40,385 bases of DNA from Limnoraphis robusta CS-951 (GCF_000972705.2 NZ_LATL02000128.1:1-40385); one strand, 5' to 3'. Counted from the first letter of the stretch, positions 9,851 to 18,796 are shown. Numbers and translations are program-made. Notes: generated by a model not told the origin, from the sequence alone.

Positions 9851-10963
9851 AGAGACGGGGTTCCCTCCGCCTTGATTAATTCTGATACCTTCGTTCCTGA
9901 TATTAAGTGCAGCGTTACCATCACGATCATGATGAGTATTGCAATTAGGGCAAACCCATTCTCTGATATTCAGAGGCAACTCATCTATAACATGACCACA
10001 GCAAGAACAAGTTTTGGAACTGGGGAAGAAGCGATCAACTTCTATGAGTTTTCCGCTTTTTTGTTGGAGTTTGTAATCAATGAAATTAACAAACATTCCC
10101 CATCCGACATCAGATATTGTTTTTGATAGTTTTCGGTTCTTAACCATTCCCTTGATGTTGAGATTTTCAACGACAACTACTTGGCTTTCGTTTACCAACT
10201 TTCTTGATAATTTGTGCAAGAAATCTTGGCGGGAGTTGGTTATTCTTTCATAAACCTTAGCAACATTTTTCCTGAACTTCTCTCTCGATTTACTACCTTT
10301 GGTCTTTCGGGAGAGTTTTTTCTGTTTTCGAGCTAGATTCTTTTGGTGACGTTCAAAATGTTTTGGATTCGCGTACTTCGTGACACTTTCTCCATCGTGG
10401 ACAATTGCAAAATCTTTTAACCCTAGATCAATCCCAATAATTTGACTTCCTGATTCCTTAACTTCAGTTCCCTTTACTTCACAAAGAATAGAGGCAAAAT
10501 ATTTATTAGTTGAAGTCTTAGAAATTGTTACGGTTTTAATTTTACCTTGGATTTCCCTGTGAAATACTGCTTTTATTCCACCAATTTTGGCAACTTTCAG
10601 GAATTCTCCGTTAACAGTAATATTTTGGGGATATTGGATTGATTGCTTATGATGTTTAGACTTGAATTTAGGAAACTTAGCTCGTCCCTCAAAAAAGTTT
10701 TTGTAGGCTTTGTCTAAGTTAATTGCTACGCACTGGAGAACCGATGAGTAGCAATCTTCTTTGAGCCAAGGATATTCTTTCTTGAGTTGAGGTAACATCC
10801 CTTTGTAGGTTGCTAATTTTAAACTTTTTTTGGTTTCTTGGTAGTGCTGAATACAGGCATTTAAGGCAAAATTCCAATACCATCTTGCACAACCAAACGA
10901 TTTGGCTAATGCTAATTCCTGTTCTGGCGTTGGGTAGAGTCTAACCTTGGTAGCCTTCAGCAC
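9791..10963 (-). CDS. tnpB: RNA-guided nuclease TnpB (IS200/IS605 OrfB family), solo
   Basis: 390 residues, full length for the family. It begins with the OrfB helix-turn-helix region (CARWYWNFALN at ~25-35), followed by the wedge/barrel part (KQSIQYPQ, IKTVTIS). The RuvC-like nuclease has all catalytic positions: D179 in IGIDLGLKDFA, E266 in VVVENLNIKGM and D346/D348 in HDRDGNAALNIRNEG. The zinc ribbon is complete (C319/C322 and C338/C341). The start is GTG at 10963, supported by AAGGTG six bases upstream on the minus strand. No tnpA (Y1 transposase) is adjacent, so movement would need a transposase supplied in trans. TnpB of this family acts as an omega-RNA-guided DNA nuclease that favours element retention. 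The element lies between sqr and the LD-carboxypeptidase gene. Confidence 0.92.
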   Translation of the reverse strand: MLKATKVRLYPTPEQELALAKSFGCARWYWNFALNACIQHYQETKKSLKLATYKGMLPQLKKEYPWLKEDCYSSVLQCVAINLDKAYKNFFEGRAKFPKFKSKHHKQSIQYPQNITVNGEFLKVAKIGGIKAVFHREIQGKIKTVTISKTSTNKYFASILCEVKGTEVKESGSQIIGIDLGLKDFAIVHDGESVTKYANPKHFERHQKNLARKQKKLSRKTKGSKSREKFRKNVAKVYERITNSRQDFLHKLSRKLVNESQVVVVENLNIKGMVKNRKLSKTISDVGWGMFVNFIDYKLQQKSGKLIEVDRFFPSSKTCSCCGHVIDELPLNIREWVCPNCNTHHDRDGNAALNIRNEGIRINQGGGNPVSAEGACIRPDNRSCGHGIGL

Positions 10964-11044
10964 TTAGATCACCTTCTTGATTGAGTGTTATGGTTTTGAT
11001 GTACGCTGACTAGAACACAAGTTTTTAGATATAGGGAATAAAGA

Positions 11045-11953
11045 ATGTTTGTTCCTCAACCGTTAAAACCGGGCGATCGCTTACGAGTCATTACCCCCAG
11101 TGGTGCGTTGCGAAATATTGAACCGTTTGAACAAGGTTTAGATATTTGGCGATCGCAGGGCTATGATTTAGAACTGACAACAGGTTACACTGATCAATGG
11201 GGTTATCTCGCCGGAACCGATGACGCCCGACGCCAGCAACTCGCGGAAGCTTTGAATGATGATCATTGTAGCGGTATTATTTGTTCTCGAGGCGGTTTTG
11301 GGGCAACTCGTTTACTCGAAAGTTGGGGTTGGGAAACCCTCAAACCCGATATCACCCCTAAATTTTTAATCGGCTTTTCAGATATTACGGCTTTACTCTG
11401 GGGAAGTCTCGGAAAAACCTTCGGAATACACGGCCCTGTTTTAACAACTTTAGCACAAGAACCCGACTGGTCAATTCAACGATTATTTGATTGCTTAGAA
11501 GGTCGTCCAGTTGAACCGTTACAGGGGATAGGATGGGGAAACGGAAAAGTGATCGGGCGGCTATTACCGGGAAATTTAACTGTCGCAACTTGTTTACTAG
11601 GAACCGCTTATCAACCGCAGTTAGCGGGGGCTATTTTAGCCTTTGAGGATGTGAATGAGGAACCCTACCGCATTGATCGAATGTTAACCTATTGGCGAAT
11701 GACAGGCGCGTTACAACAGGTTGCAGGAATTGCGTTAGGGCGGTTCAGTCAGTGGGAGAAGAATATTAACCCCAATAGCTTTAAGTTAGAAGAAGTTTTG
11801 CGCGATCGCTTGGGAGATCTCGGGATTCCTGTTGTGTCGGATCTGCCATTTGGTCACGATGGGGTCAATGCTAGCTTACCTGTAGGGATTATAGCAGAGT
11901 TAGATGGCGATCGGGGAATTTTAAATATTTTGCGGGATGAATGCCGAGATTAA
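11045..11953 (+). CDS. S66 family LD-carboxypeptidase (muramoyltetrapeptide carboxypeptidase)
   Basis: 302 residues, the usual length. S66 enzymes remove the terminal D-alanine from the tetrapeptide of recycled peptidoglycan at an L,D bond in the cytoplasm; MccF relatives cleave microcin-type amides instead. Visible family features: N-terminal LKPGDRLRVITPSG, the substrate region ICSRGGFGATRLL, the nucleophile S112 in GFSDITALLW, the catalytic Glu in LAFEDVNEEPYRIDRML (E201 or E206) and the catalytic His271 in DLPFGHDG. The triad therefore appears complete. The gene is convergent with the histidine kinase behind it and the two stop codons overlap. The murein-recycling role is inferred from the family; the sequence does not separate it from MccF-like detoxification. 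Confidence 0.88.
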   Translation: MFVPQPLKPGDRLRVITPSGALRNIEPFEQGLDIWRSQGYDLELTTGYTDQWGYLAGTDDARRQQLAEALNDDHCSGIICSRGGFGATRLLESWGWETLKPDITPKFLIGFSDITALLWGSLGKTFGIHGPVLTTLAQEPDWSIQRLFDCLEGRPVEPLQGIGWGNGKVIGRLLPGNLTVATCLLGTAYQPQLAGAILAFEDVNEEPYRIDRMLTYWRMTGALQQVAGIALGRFSQWEKNINPNSFKLEEVLRDRLGDLGIPVVSDLPFGHDGVNASLPVGIIAELDGDRGILNILRDECRD

Positions 11954-13068
11954 ATGATATTTAATTCGATATTTAATTCGTTCTCAACCTCTTCATCAGA
12001 ATCAGCTAAAGGTAAAATAATTTCAACCGTTGTACCTTGATTTCTTCCGGTACTACTCAGCTTAATGTTACCGCCCATCATCTCAACTAAATGTTTAGAA
12101 ATCACTAATCCTAACCCGGTACTTCCTTGAGGGGAAAATCGGCCTTCATCTTCGACTTGAAAGGGTTGAAAGAGTTGATTCTGATTGGAGGGATCAATTC
12201 CCACTCCTGTATCTTTAACAGTAACAACAGCCATCATCATTTCTTGGGGCTGCTGATTGTTTGAAGAAACAGTGATATATTGGATTTCGGTCGTAATCGT
12301 AATACTACCCTCTTCTGTAAATTTTATCGCATTACCAATCACATTAATAAAAACTTGTTTGAGTTTGGTCGAATCAGCTTTAACTCTAATAATATTCAGA
12401 TAGTTTTTGCGATGGAGTTGTAGATTTTTTTGGCGAATATTGGCTAATTGTAAGTAAATCGCGGCTGAGAGACTCGAATGTAAATCAACGGATTTTATAT
12501 CAAACGTCAATCGACCCGATTCAATTTTTGCTAAATCTAAAACTTGATTAAGTAACGTCAGTAAATGAATAGAAGATTGATAAGCTTGTTGCAGTAGTTC
12601 TACTTCTTCTTCGTGATCATCACACAAATCATCTAATAATAACTGTAGGGAACCAATAATCCCATTCATCGGAGTTCTCAGTTCGTGAGAAGTTTGTCGG
12701 AGAAACTCATCTTTGCGATGATTCATTTCCTGCAAAACTCGATTCTGAGCCTGTATTTTCCCCAATCGCTCATGGGTTAAAGCGATCACTTGTTCTAACT
12801 CAATTTTTTCAGCTTTAAACTGTTCTATTGTTTTTTTGAGTAAACTTTCGAGTTCAGCTTTTTCTTGTCGTAATATATATTGTTGCTTATAACAGATGAA
12901 AGCCGTGAAACTAGCGAGAGCAGCCCAAATGCCAAGACCAGAAATCATCCAACTAAGAGACCAAAAAGATTGAGTAACCGCAGTCAAAAAAATCAATCCA
13001 GCTAAACCTGCAATCGTGATAGAAGTGCATTGCCAAACCTTAATTTGCTGTGGAAGTTTTTTTCCCAT
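11950..13068 (-). CDS. Membrane sensor histidine kinase without a separate sensor domain
   Basis: 372 residues. Two membrane helices (~17-33 and ~40-60) with almost no loop between them are followed by a coiled coil (~63-117) and the kinase core: HisKA with H128 in RQTSHELRTPMNGIIG, then HATPase_c with N box (NVIGNAIKFTEEG), G1 (DTGVGIDPSNQ) and G2 (GSTGLGLVISKHLVEMMGG). It should autophosphorylate and pass phosphate to a receiver, but no response regulator is adjacent, so the partner is unknown. The short membrane anchor suggests intramembrane sensing or sensing through a partner. Its final residues (ELNIELNII) are encoded by a short direct repeat ending at the stop codon, and that stop overlaps the convergent carboxypeptidase stop (TTAA, 11950-11953). 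Confidence 0.9.
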   Translation of the reverse strand: MGKKLPQQIKVWQCTSITIAGLAGLIFLTAVTQSFWSLSWMISGLGIWAALASFTAFICYKQQYILRQEKAELESLLKKTIEQFKAEKIELEQVIALTHERLGKIQAQNRVLQEMNHRKDEFLRQTSHELRTPMNGIIGSLQLLLDDLCDDHEEEVELLQQAYQSSIHLLTLLNQVLDLAKIESGRLTFDIKSVDLHSSLSAAIYLQLANIRQKNLQLHRKNYLNIIRVKADSTKLKQVFINVIGNAIKFTEEGSITITTEIQYITVSSNNQQPQEMMMAVVTVKDTGVGIDPSNQNQLFQPFQVEDEGRFSPQGSTGLGLVISKHLVEMMGGNIKLSSTGRNQGTTVEIILPLADSDEEVENELNIELNII

Positions 13069-13231
13069 TGATCACTTGCACCCATCTGTTGTCGGAAAAG
13101 CTTGATCGAGAGTCATCAATACCTTACTTTGTCTATTCTATGCTATTCTCTCGAGAGATCAGCAAGAGTCTGACTTTATTTTTGAGTGAATTGGTCAACA
13201 AAAGGCCTTTTTATTCGGCAAGCTGAGTTCA

Positions 13232-13369
13232 GTGAAATTAACAGAATTGATAATCAGCCGATGTTGTTCTGTTTCATTAATTCTAGGAGTGGGTTTAGGA
13301 TTGACATTGCCGACTCAAACCACAGAAAATTCAACTCCCGTCAAAATTTTCCTTTGCTGTAAGAGTTGA
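13232..13369 (+). CDS. Possible 45-codon reading frame with signal-peptide-like N-terminus
   Basis: A GTG-started frame of 45 codons with a hydrophobic stretch (SVSLILGVGLGLTLPTQ) after a basic, Cys-containing N-terminus, ending in TGA at 13367. It resembles the first part of a secreted protein, so it could be a small peptide gene or the remnant of a truncated one. The ribosome-binding site is weak and the frame overlaps what looks like the leuB control region. I do not recognise it and rate it low. Confidence 0.15.
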   Translation: MKLTELIISRCCSVSLILGVGLGLTLPTQTTENSTPVKIFLCCKS

Positions 13370-13387
13370 CGGAGATTTGGGTATAAT
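13338..13387 (+). promoter_or_regulatory. Candidate leuB control region: inverted repeat and TATAAT
   Basis: In the 394-bp gap before leuB an inverted repeat CCGTCAA / TTGACGG (around 13338-13344 and 13366-13372) is followed 10 bp later by TATAAT (13382-13387), about 75 bp before the leuB start. TATAAT fits a -10 box, but TTGACG is too close to serve as its -35, so the repeat may instead be an operator. The rest of 13069-13462 shows nothing further I can support, apart from the weak frame at 13232. Confidence 0.3.
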
Positions 13388-13462
13388 TGTAGGCTAAATT
13401 ACAGCTTAGGTTATCAGCCCTGACTCTATCCACAATCTTAAATTCCCACATCTAGAAATAAT

Positions 13463-14551
13463 ATGACCCAGAACTACCGCATTACTCTTCTTCCCGGCGA
13501 CGGCATTGGCCCTGAAATTATGGCAGTGGCGGTAGATGTCCTAAAAGCCGTTGGTCAACAGTTAGAGATTACCTTCGACTTTCAAGAAGCCTTAATTGGC
13601 GGTGTCGCCATTGATGCAACCGGAGAACCGTTACCCACTGCATCTGTTGAGCAATGTCGCAACAGTGATGCGGTACTATTAGCAGCGATTGGGGGTTATA
13701 AATGGGATAACCTACCCCGTCATCAACGTCCAGAAACCGGACTATTAGGATTGAGGGCCGGATTAGGGTTATTTGCTAACCTACGCCCCGCTACTATCTT
13801 ACCTCATTTAGTCGATGCTTCATCCCTGAAACGCTCTGTTGTGGAAGGGGTTGATATTATGGTTGTCCGAGAACTGACAGGTGGTGTTTATTTCGGTCAA
13901 CCTAAAGGGATTTTTGAGACGGAAACGGGAGAAAAACGGGGTGTAAACACGATGGCTTACACTGAGTCGGAAATTGATCGCATCGGACGAGTTGGCTTTG
14001 AGACCGCTAAAAAACGAGGGGGAAAATTGTGTTCTGTTGATAAAGCCAATGTTCTCGATGTTTCTCAACTCTGGCGCGATCGCATCACCCAACTCGCCTC
14101 AGATTACCCTGAAGTTGAACTCTCTCATCTTTATGTTGATAATGCGGCCATGCAGTTAGTTCGCTGGCCGAAACAGTTTGATACGATTGTCACGGGGAAT
14201 TTATTTGGGGATATTCTCTCCGATGCAGCCGCCATGCTCACAGGAAGTATTGGAATGCTTCCCTCTGCGAGTTTGGGAGAATCTGGTCCTGGGGTGTTTG
14301 AACCTGTACACGGTTCGGCGCCGGATATCGCAGGACTTGATAAAGCCAACCCCCTCGCGCAAGTTCTCAGTGCGGCGATGATGTTACGCTATGGTTTAAA
14401 CCAACCTATCGCCGCCGAAAAAATCGAACAAGCGGTGTTAAAAGTCCTCGACTGGGGTTATCGTACCGGGGATATTATGTCAGATGGAATGAAACTTGTT
14501 GGATGTCGAGAAATGGGAGAAATGTTGTTAAAAGCGTTAGAAGAAATTTAG
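13463..14551 (+). CDS. leuB: 3-isopropylmalate dehydrogenase
   Basis: Catalyses NAD-dependent oxidation and decarboxylation of 3-isopropylmalate, the third step of leucine synthesis, in the cytoplasm. 362 residues, typical length. Signature features: N-terminal [14 protein letters not shown], arginines of the substrate site in [15 protein letters not shown] and [12 protein letters not shown], the catalytic Lys in [15 protein letters not shown], the metal-binding region [17 protein letters not shown] with [21 protein letters not shown], and the NAD-binding motif [13 protein letters not shown]. The [16 protein letters not shown] stretch is characteristic of LeuB rather than isocitrate dehydrogenase. 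Monocistronic: a histidine kinase diverges upstream and about 475 bp of apparently non-coding DNA follows. Confidence 0.97.
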   Translation: MTQNYRITLLPGDGIGPEIMAVAVDVLKAVGQQLEITFDFQEALIGGVAIDATGEPLPTASVEQCRNSDAVLLAAIGGYKWDNLPRHQRPETGLLGLRAGLGLFANLRPATILPHLVDASSLKRSVVEGVDIMVVRELTGGVYFGQPKGIFETETGEKRGVNTMAYTESEIDRIGRVGFETAKKRGGKLCSVDKANVLDVSQLWRDRITQLASDYPEVELSHLYVDNAAMQLVRWPKQFDTIVTGNLFGDILSDAAAMLTGSIGMLPSASLGESGPGVFEPVHGSAPDIAGLDKANPLAQVLSAAMMLRYGLNQPIAAEKIEQAVLKVLDWGYRTGDIMSDGMKLVGCREMGEMLLKALEEI

Positions 14552-15027
14552 TTAGAAAACAGGGAATGGGTTAACCACCGAACATCTTTTTCATTCAAGG
14601 GGGAGAGGAAAAATTGAGAATTTATCATTTATCACTTTCCTCCCGTTCTTAAGCTAGGCTTATCAGTTCTTCCAAACTGTTTTGATTTTTAAATGTTTCT
14701 CGGAATTTGATGAACTTTTTTTTGAGAAAATTTCTCAAAGACTTGACGAGATTCTGGGGGTTCTGGTAGACTTAAGGAAATCACACCCAAGGGGTTCTTG
14801 TGTCTACACCCCAAAATAGAGGCTACAACCCCCATTCCTTGGTTGAAAATTTCTGTTTTTCGCTCAATTTCAACACCGCTCCTGCACCAATTTTTCGAGG
14901 TTCAAAAAAGGCAACTTGACAAGAGAAGTCTTTTGTGTATTAGGAGTTTTCAGGGAACTGGTGAACTACTCCTGCTTCTGTTGTCTATATTCTACAGCCA
15001 CTTTTAGTCAGGCTCAACCCTTGCCTA
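14552..15027. other. Non-coding gap after leuB with a possible tnpB right-end relic
   Basis: No credible gene; the only frame of any length (14798-15007) has unlikely composition and no family features. The stretch holds a 17-bp near-palindrome, TTGAGAAAATTTCTCAA, around 14720-14740. It also holds GTGAACTAC at 14960-14968, the same nonamer that marks the right ends of both complete tnpB elements in the window (9741 and 17545), here in the same orientation but without a tnpB gene. Confidence 0.4.
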
Positions 15028-17430
15028 TTATCTCGGTAATTCAACAGTAAAGGTAGTAATCTGATTTTTGCTGCTAACTTGAATGGTTCCCCGCAGTTGT
15101 TCAACTAATTTTTGAACCAAGGCTAGCCCTAAACCTGTTCCCCCTTGTTTCCAGGGATCAGCATTGGGAACTCGATAAAATTTATCGAATATTTTGGGGA
15201 TTTCTTTTTCGGGAATTTCCGCTAGGTTAGAAATCACCAACTTCACCGCGCCTAACCCTTCGGGATTTTCTTCTGTTTCTTGAAGTTGATTGAGACTTTT
15301 TTTAGCGCGACTTTTGCGACGGGTTGAACAACTAACCGTTAAGCCAATTTCACCGCCATTCGGAGTATACTTACAAGCATTATTGAGTAATTCGGCTAAA
15401 ATTCGTTCTAAACTAATCGAATTGGTTAGAATAGAAGGCAGATTTTTGGGATATTTAACGTTAAGGATTTGTTGACGTTCTTGAGTGCGAGAATAAAAGG
15501 GTTGAATCATCTGAGGTAGCCATTGGGATAACTCAACGGTTTCTAGATAAATCGGTGTTGAAGAGACTTCAAGCTTTTGTAAATCTAGCAAATCGTTAAT
15601 TAAGTTCGTCTCTCTCGAGCATTCCTGTTCTAGAATATGAATATACCGTTCAAATCGATCATTTTGCGGCACTAATTTAATCATATGAATTGCCATTTTC
15701 ATATTGGCTAAAGGAGTCCGCAGTTCGTGAGAAACGGTACTGAGAAAATCATCTTTCAGGATATTTAACTGCTGAAGTTCCTTGACTTTTTGCTGTAATT
15801 CTGCGGTACGTTCTTGGACTTGACGTTCTAGATGGGTATTCAAATCTTGAACTTGGCGGTATAATTGAGCTTGTTGAATGGCGATCGCCAGTTGAGTCGC
15901 TAACTGTTGTAAAACCGTAATTTCTGAAGGTTGCCACTGACGAGAACCGGAACATTGATGAGCTGCTATCATCCCCCAAAGTTGTCCATCTTGCAAAATC
16001 GGAACAATCAGATAAGCTTGTATTTTATCCTGTTGCAACCGTTCAACTTCTTCGGGTGTGAGTCTGCTATGATGGAGGTTAGCGATCGCATAAACAGAGT
16101 CCGTTTCAAAGGCAGTCAGATAGGCTTTGACAATCTTTTTATTCAAGGTTTTATCGAGGAGCGGTTGCCATTCCGGATCTACAGATTCAGCCACCATTTT
16201 CCCCGACTGATTAGAAATTACATGATAAATGACAACCCGATCAGCATTCAAAACCAGACGAACTTCTGCAACCGTTGTATTGAGAATATCCTCAATATTA
16301 AGGGATTGATGAATTTGAAACGAAATCTTGGCAAATAAACGCTCTCGTTGGAGTTGTTCGTACAGTTTAGCGGTTCGTTCTTGTACCTGATCTTCTAATT
16401 GTGCGGCGCGACTTTCTAGTAACTCAAATTTTTCAGCTTGCAATTGATCAACTGATTGCTGTAAATTGCGAACAACCCGATACATTTCTGTCGGATCAAG
16501 CATTCGCAACAGACTCATCTGACTAATAATCCCAACCAATTCTCCGTGATCACCACAAACGATTAACCATTGGACTTGTTGCTTTTGCATCTCTTTATGC
16601 GCCACCCAGAGAGAATCATCAGCTTTTAGACTAAAAAATGAGCTTCCCTGAATCACCGTTTCAGCAGTCGTTCGAGATAAATCCAGTTCTAAATATTGAG
16701 CTTGAACAATATCAAAAGCCGTGACAATTCCCACTGGAGTCAATTGCTTACGACGAGAAAATTGATAAATCACAACACAAGTCGCTTGATGTGCCGACAT
16801 CATTTGCGCTAAACTGAGTAATGAAGCGGTTACAGGTGCAGTAACAGGTTGGCGACTCATCTCATCCCCAACGCGCCGCAATCGGAGGATATTAGAAGGT
16901 TGCAACACCTGTCGAATCCGCTCAGGAGTAATCACACCCACCAAATGATCTTCAGCATTGAGAACAGGTAAGTGATGAATTTGTTGCTGTCGAAACAACG
17001 ATAATGCGGTGAAAATATCTTGATCTTTCGACTCGACTAAATGCACCGTCGAAGGAGACATCACCTCACCAATTCGGGTTTTATGCAAGCGAACTTCAGC
17101 CGGATGATCTAACAAACCCGTCGCCAATAACTGGACAATTTCTCGTTCGGTGACTATCCCCTGTAAAGTCGAAATTTCCGTCGGCGAAGTTTCCCCTTTC
17201 CCCTCTACAATCAAAATACAACTCGACTGGCTGGGATTAGGGTTAATCAATGACTCTGAACCATTACCGTTTTCTGAACGCTCAACAGTGGGTAGAGGAT
17301 TAATACAATTGAGCTGACCGATCAGCCGAATCACATTATACAGTGAGGTATCAGGTGTAACGACAATTGGGTTTCGATCAATTGCCTGTTCTAAGGCGGA
17401 AGAATATTGAGGCGGTTGGTAGAGCGTCAT
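15028..17430 (-). CDS. Cytoplasmic hybrid sensor: four CBS domains, GAF, histidine kinase
   Basis: 800 residues, no membrane helix. Order: CBS pair (~20-105 and ~120-175; VTEREIVQLLATG, HHLPVLNAEDHLVGVITPERI), second CBS pair (~187-247 and ~257-312; PVGIVTAFDIVQA, GELVGIISQMSLLRML), coiled coil (~320-365), GAF (~375-525), coiled coil, HisKA with H568 in STVSHELRTPLANM, HATPase_c ending in GTGLGLALVQKLVEQL. CBS pairs usually bind adenine nucleotides, so energy-state sensing is a reasonable inference. The GAF domain has the phytochrome/cyanobacteriochrome framework (LIVPILQDGQLWG, AAHQCSGSRQWQ), but the usual bilin-attachment Cys-His position reads LHHSRL, so covalent chromophore binding by the canonical cysteine is unlikely. 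No response regulator is nearby. tnpB lies just upstream. Confidence 0.9.
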   Translation of the reverse strand: MTLYQPPQYSSALEQAIDRNPIVVTPDTSLYNVIRLIGQLNCINPLPTVERSENGNGSESLINPNPSQSSCILIVEGKGETSPTEISTLQGIVTEREIVQLLATGLLDHPAEVRLHKTRIGEVMSPSTVHLVESKDQDIFTALSLFRQQQIHHLPVLNAEDHLVGVITPERIRQVLQPSNILRLRRVGDEMSRQPVTAPVTASLLSLAQMMSAHQATCVVIYQFSRRKQLTPVGIVTAFDIVQAQYLELDLSRTTAETVIQGSSFFSLKADDSLWVAHKEMQKQQVQWLIVCGDHGELVGIISQMSLLRMLDPTEMYRVVRNLQQSVDQLQAEKFELLESRAAQLEDQVQERTAKLYEQLQRERLFAKISFQIHQSLNIEDILNTTVAEVRLVLNADRVVIYHVISNQSGKMVAESVDPEWQPLLDKTLNKKIVKAYLTAFETDSVYAIANLHHSRLTPEEVERLQQDKIQAYLIVPILQDGQLWGMIAAHQCSGSRQWQPSEITVLQQLATQLAIAIQQAQLYRQVQDLNTHLERQVQERTAELQQKVKELQQLNILKDDFLSTVSHELRTPLANMKMAIHMIKLVPQNDRFERYIHILEQECSRETNLINDLLDLQKLEVSSTPIYLETVELSQWLPQMIQPFYSRTQERQQILNVKYPKNLPSILTNSISLERILAELLNNACKYTPNGGEIGLTVSCSTRRKSRAKKSLNQLQETEENPEGLGAVKLVISNLAEIPEKEIPKIFDKFYRVPNADPWKQGGTGLGLALVQKLVEQLRGTIQVSSKNQITTFTVELPR

Positions 17431-17509
17431 AACTCATCAAGAAATATCAATAAATATTTGGATCATTTAACCCCTAAACCGATCTGTGCGGGAACGCAGC
17501 ATCCTCAGG

Positions 17510-18796
17510 TCAAGATGCTTTATGGCGCAGATCTTCTGACTCCAGTGAACTACCCCGCTCCACTTGCGGGACGGGGCTTCCCAGTTCAACAGCAACCGCC
17601 TCTACGGATGACTTGCGCCCCCGTTTTGGTCTTCGTTCTCTCGGATGCAAGCTCCGAGAGCTGCGAAGACTTCGTCTTACATTGCCTGCTTGGGCAGTAG
17701 CGCTGGTTCCCAACGCTAATAAACGCAGGCCTTCATCTCGGATATTGATAGCCGCATTTATGTCTCTGTCGTGCCTAGTTTTGCAATTGGGACACTCCCA
17801 ACTCCGAACATCTTGAGGTAGGCTACCCACTTGATTGAGGCATACATGACAAGTTTTGCTAGACGGGAAAAACCGACCAATTTCAAGGTAGGTTTTCCCA
17901 TCTTTTTCAGCCTTGTACTTCAATTGTCTGGTGAATTCCGACCAACCACAATCACTGATGGCTTTCGCTAGATTGTGGTTTTTCACCATGTTTTTGACTG
18001 CCAGATTCTCCACAATGATGACTTGGTTTTCGTTCACCAACTTGCGAGAGAGTTTGTGTTGAAAGTCTTTGCGAGTGTTGGCAATCCGCTCATGCACTCG
18101 CGCTACAATGCGTCTAGCTTTAGCCCGACGTTTTGAACCTTTCTGTTTTCGTGAAAGTTTGCGCTGTTTACGCTTTAGATTTTTCTCGTACTTCTTAAGT
18201 GGCTTGGGGTTATCAAACTTTGAACCGTCAGACGTAATCGCAAAATGGGTTAATCCTACATCAATCCCAACAGCTTTACCCTGATTGCTTATTTCGGGTT
18301 CTGGCAGTCCATCATCAAACAGCAAAGAAGCATAGTATTTGCCAGTTTTGTTCATGCTAACTGTGACGGTTTTCAACTTGCCGTCAAAAACACGATGAAG
18401 TTTTGCCTTGACTTCACCAATTTTAGGCAGCTTAATCGCTCCATCTAACAGCTTAACGTGCTGTGGATACTGAATTGATTGCTTATTATGCTTACTCTTG
18501 AAGTTTGGGTATTTAGCCCGTCCCTCAAAGAAGTTGATGAACGCCTGAGATAAATTCAGGGATACAGACTGAAGCACCTGAGAATAACACTCAGTCAACC
18601 AAGGAAACTCTTTTTTGAGTTCTGGTAAACAGTCGTTATAGCCCTGTCTTGACAGTCCTTTCCCCGTTGCTTTATAGGTTTCGTTGTTCAAGTTCAGAGC
18701 GTAGTTCCACCACCATCTAGCACAGCCAAAAGCTTTTGATAAAGCTGTCTGCTGCTCAGTAGTTGGATAAATTCTTGCCTTAACAACGTTTCTCAT
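17510..18796 (-). CDS. tnpB: RNA-guided nuclease TnpB (IS200/IS605 OrfB family) reading through its omega-RNA
   Basis: 428 residues from ATG 18796; a TTG six codons further upstream is possible, because the AGGAG sits almost against this ATG. The family core is intact: N-terminal CARWWWNYALNLN, RuvC residues D185, E269 and D349/D351 (numbered from the TTG) in AVGIDVGLTHFA, IIVENLAVKNM and HDRDINAAINIRDEG, and the zinc ribbon CHVC...CPNC. After the catalytic core, about 70 extra residues (SLRSSRSLHPRERRPKRGRK onward) are low-complexity and basic. They are encoded by the structured right-end segment and continue past the predicted omega-RNA end into flanking DNA. That tail is probably a by-product of the RNA, not a domain. 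No tnpA is adjacent. It differs clearly from the copy at 9791, so the two are separate acquisitions or old paralogues. Confidence 0.9.
   Translation of the reverse strand: MRNVVKARIYPTTEQQTALSKAFGCARWWWNYALNLNNETYKATGKGLSRQGYNDCLPELKKEFPWLTECYSQVLQSVSLNLSQAFINFFEGRAKYPNFKSKHNKQSIQYPQHVKLLDGAIKLPKIGEVKAKLHRVFDGKLKTVTVSMNKTGKYYASLLFDDGLPEPEISNQGKAVGIDVGLTHFAITSDGSKFDNPKPLKKYEKNLKRKQRKLSRKQKGSKRRAKARRIVARVHERIANTRKDFQHKLSRKLVNENQVIIVENLAVKNMVKNHNLAKAISDCGWSEFTRQLKYKAEKDGKTYLEIGRFFPSSKTCHVCLNQVGSLPQDVRSWECPNCKTRHDRDINAAINIRDEGLRLLALGTSATAQAGNVRRSLRSSRSLHPRERRPKRGRKSSVEAVAVELGSPVPQVERGSSLESEDLRHKAS
17545..17700 (-). ncRNA. Candidate omega-RNA / right end of the second tnpB element, overlapping its coding 3' end
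   Basis: On the minus strand the tnpB tail runs into a GC-rich structured segment ending in GGGGTAGTTCAC (+ strand 17545-17556). On the + strand, CCCGC (17554-17558) can pair with GCGGG (17566-17570), or CCCCG (17553-17557) with CGGGG (17572-17576); the two are mutually exclusive. The same GTAGTTCAC end occurs at the first tnpB element. The guide would lie below 17545. The 5' boundary is a guess. Confidence 0.5.

Noticed and set aside
9806..10126. 106-codon frame opposite tnpB
   Set aside because: Lies entirely over the catalytic end of tnpB; antisense artefact.
13366..13387. Classical sigma-70 promoter TTGACG ... TATAAT before leuB
   Set aside because: The spacing is only 10 bp, too short for a -35/-10 pair; kept only as a candidate -10 plus inverted repeat.
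14798..15007. 69-codon frame after leuB
   Set aside because: Odd composition (Leu runs, no domain), no ribosome-binding site, and it spans the possible IS end.
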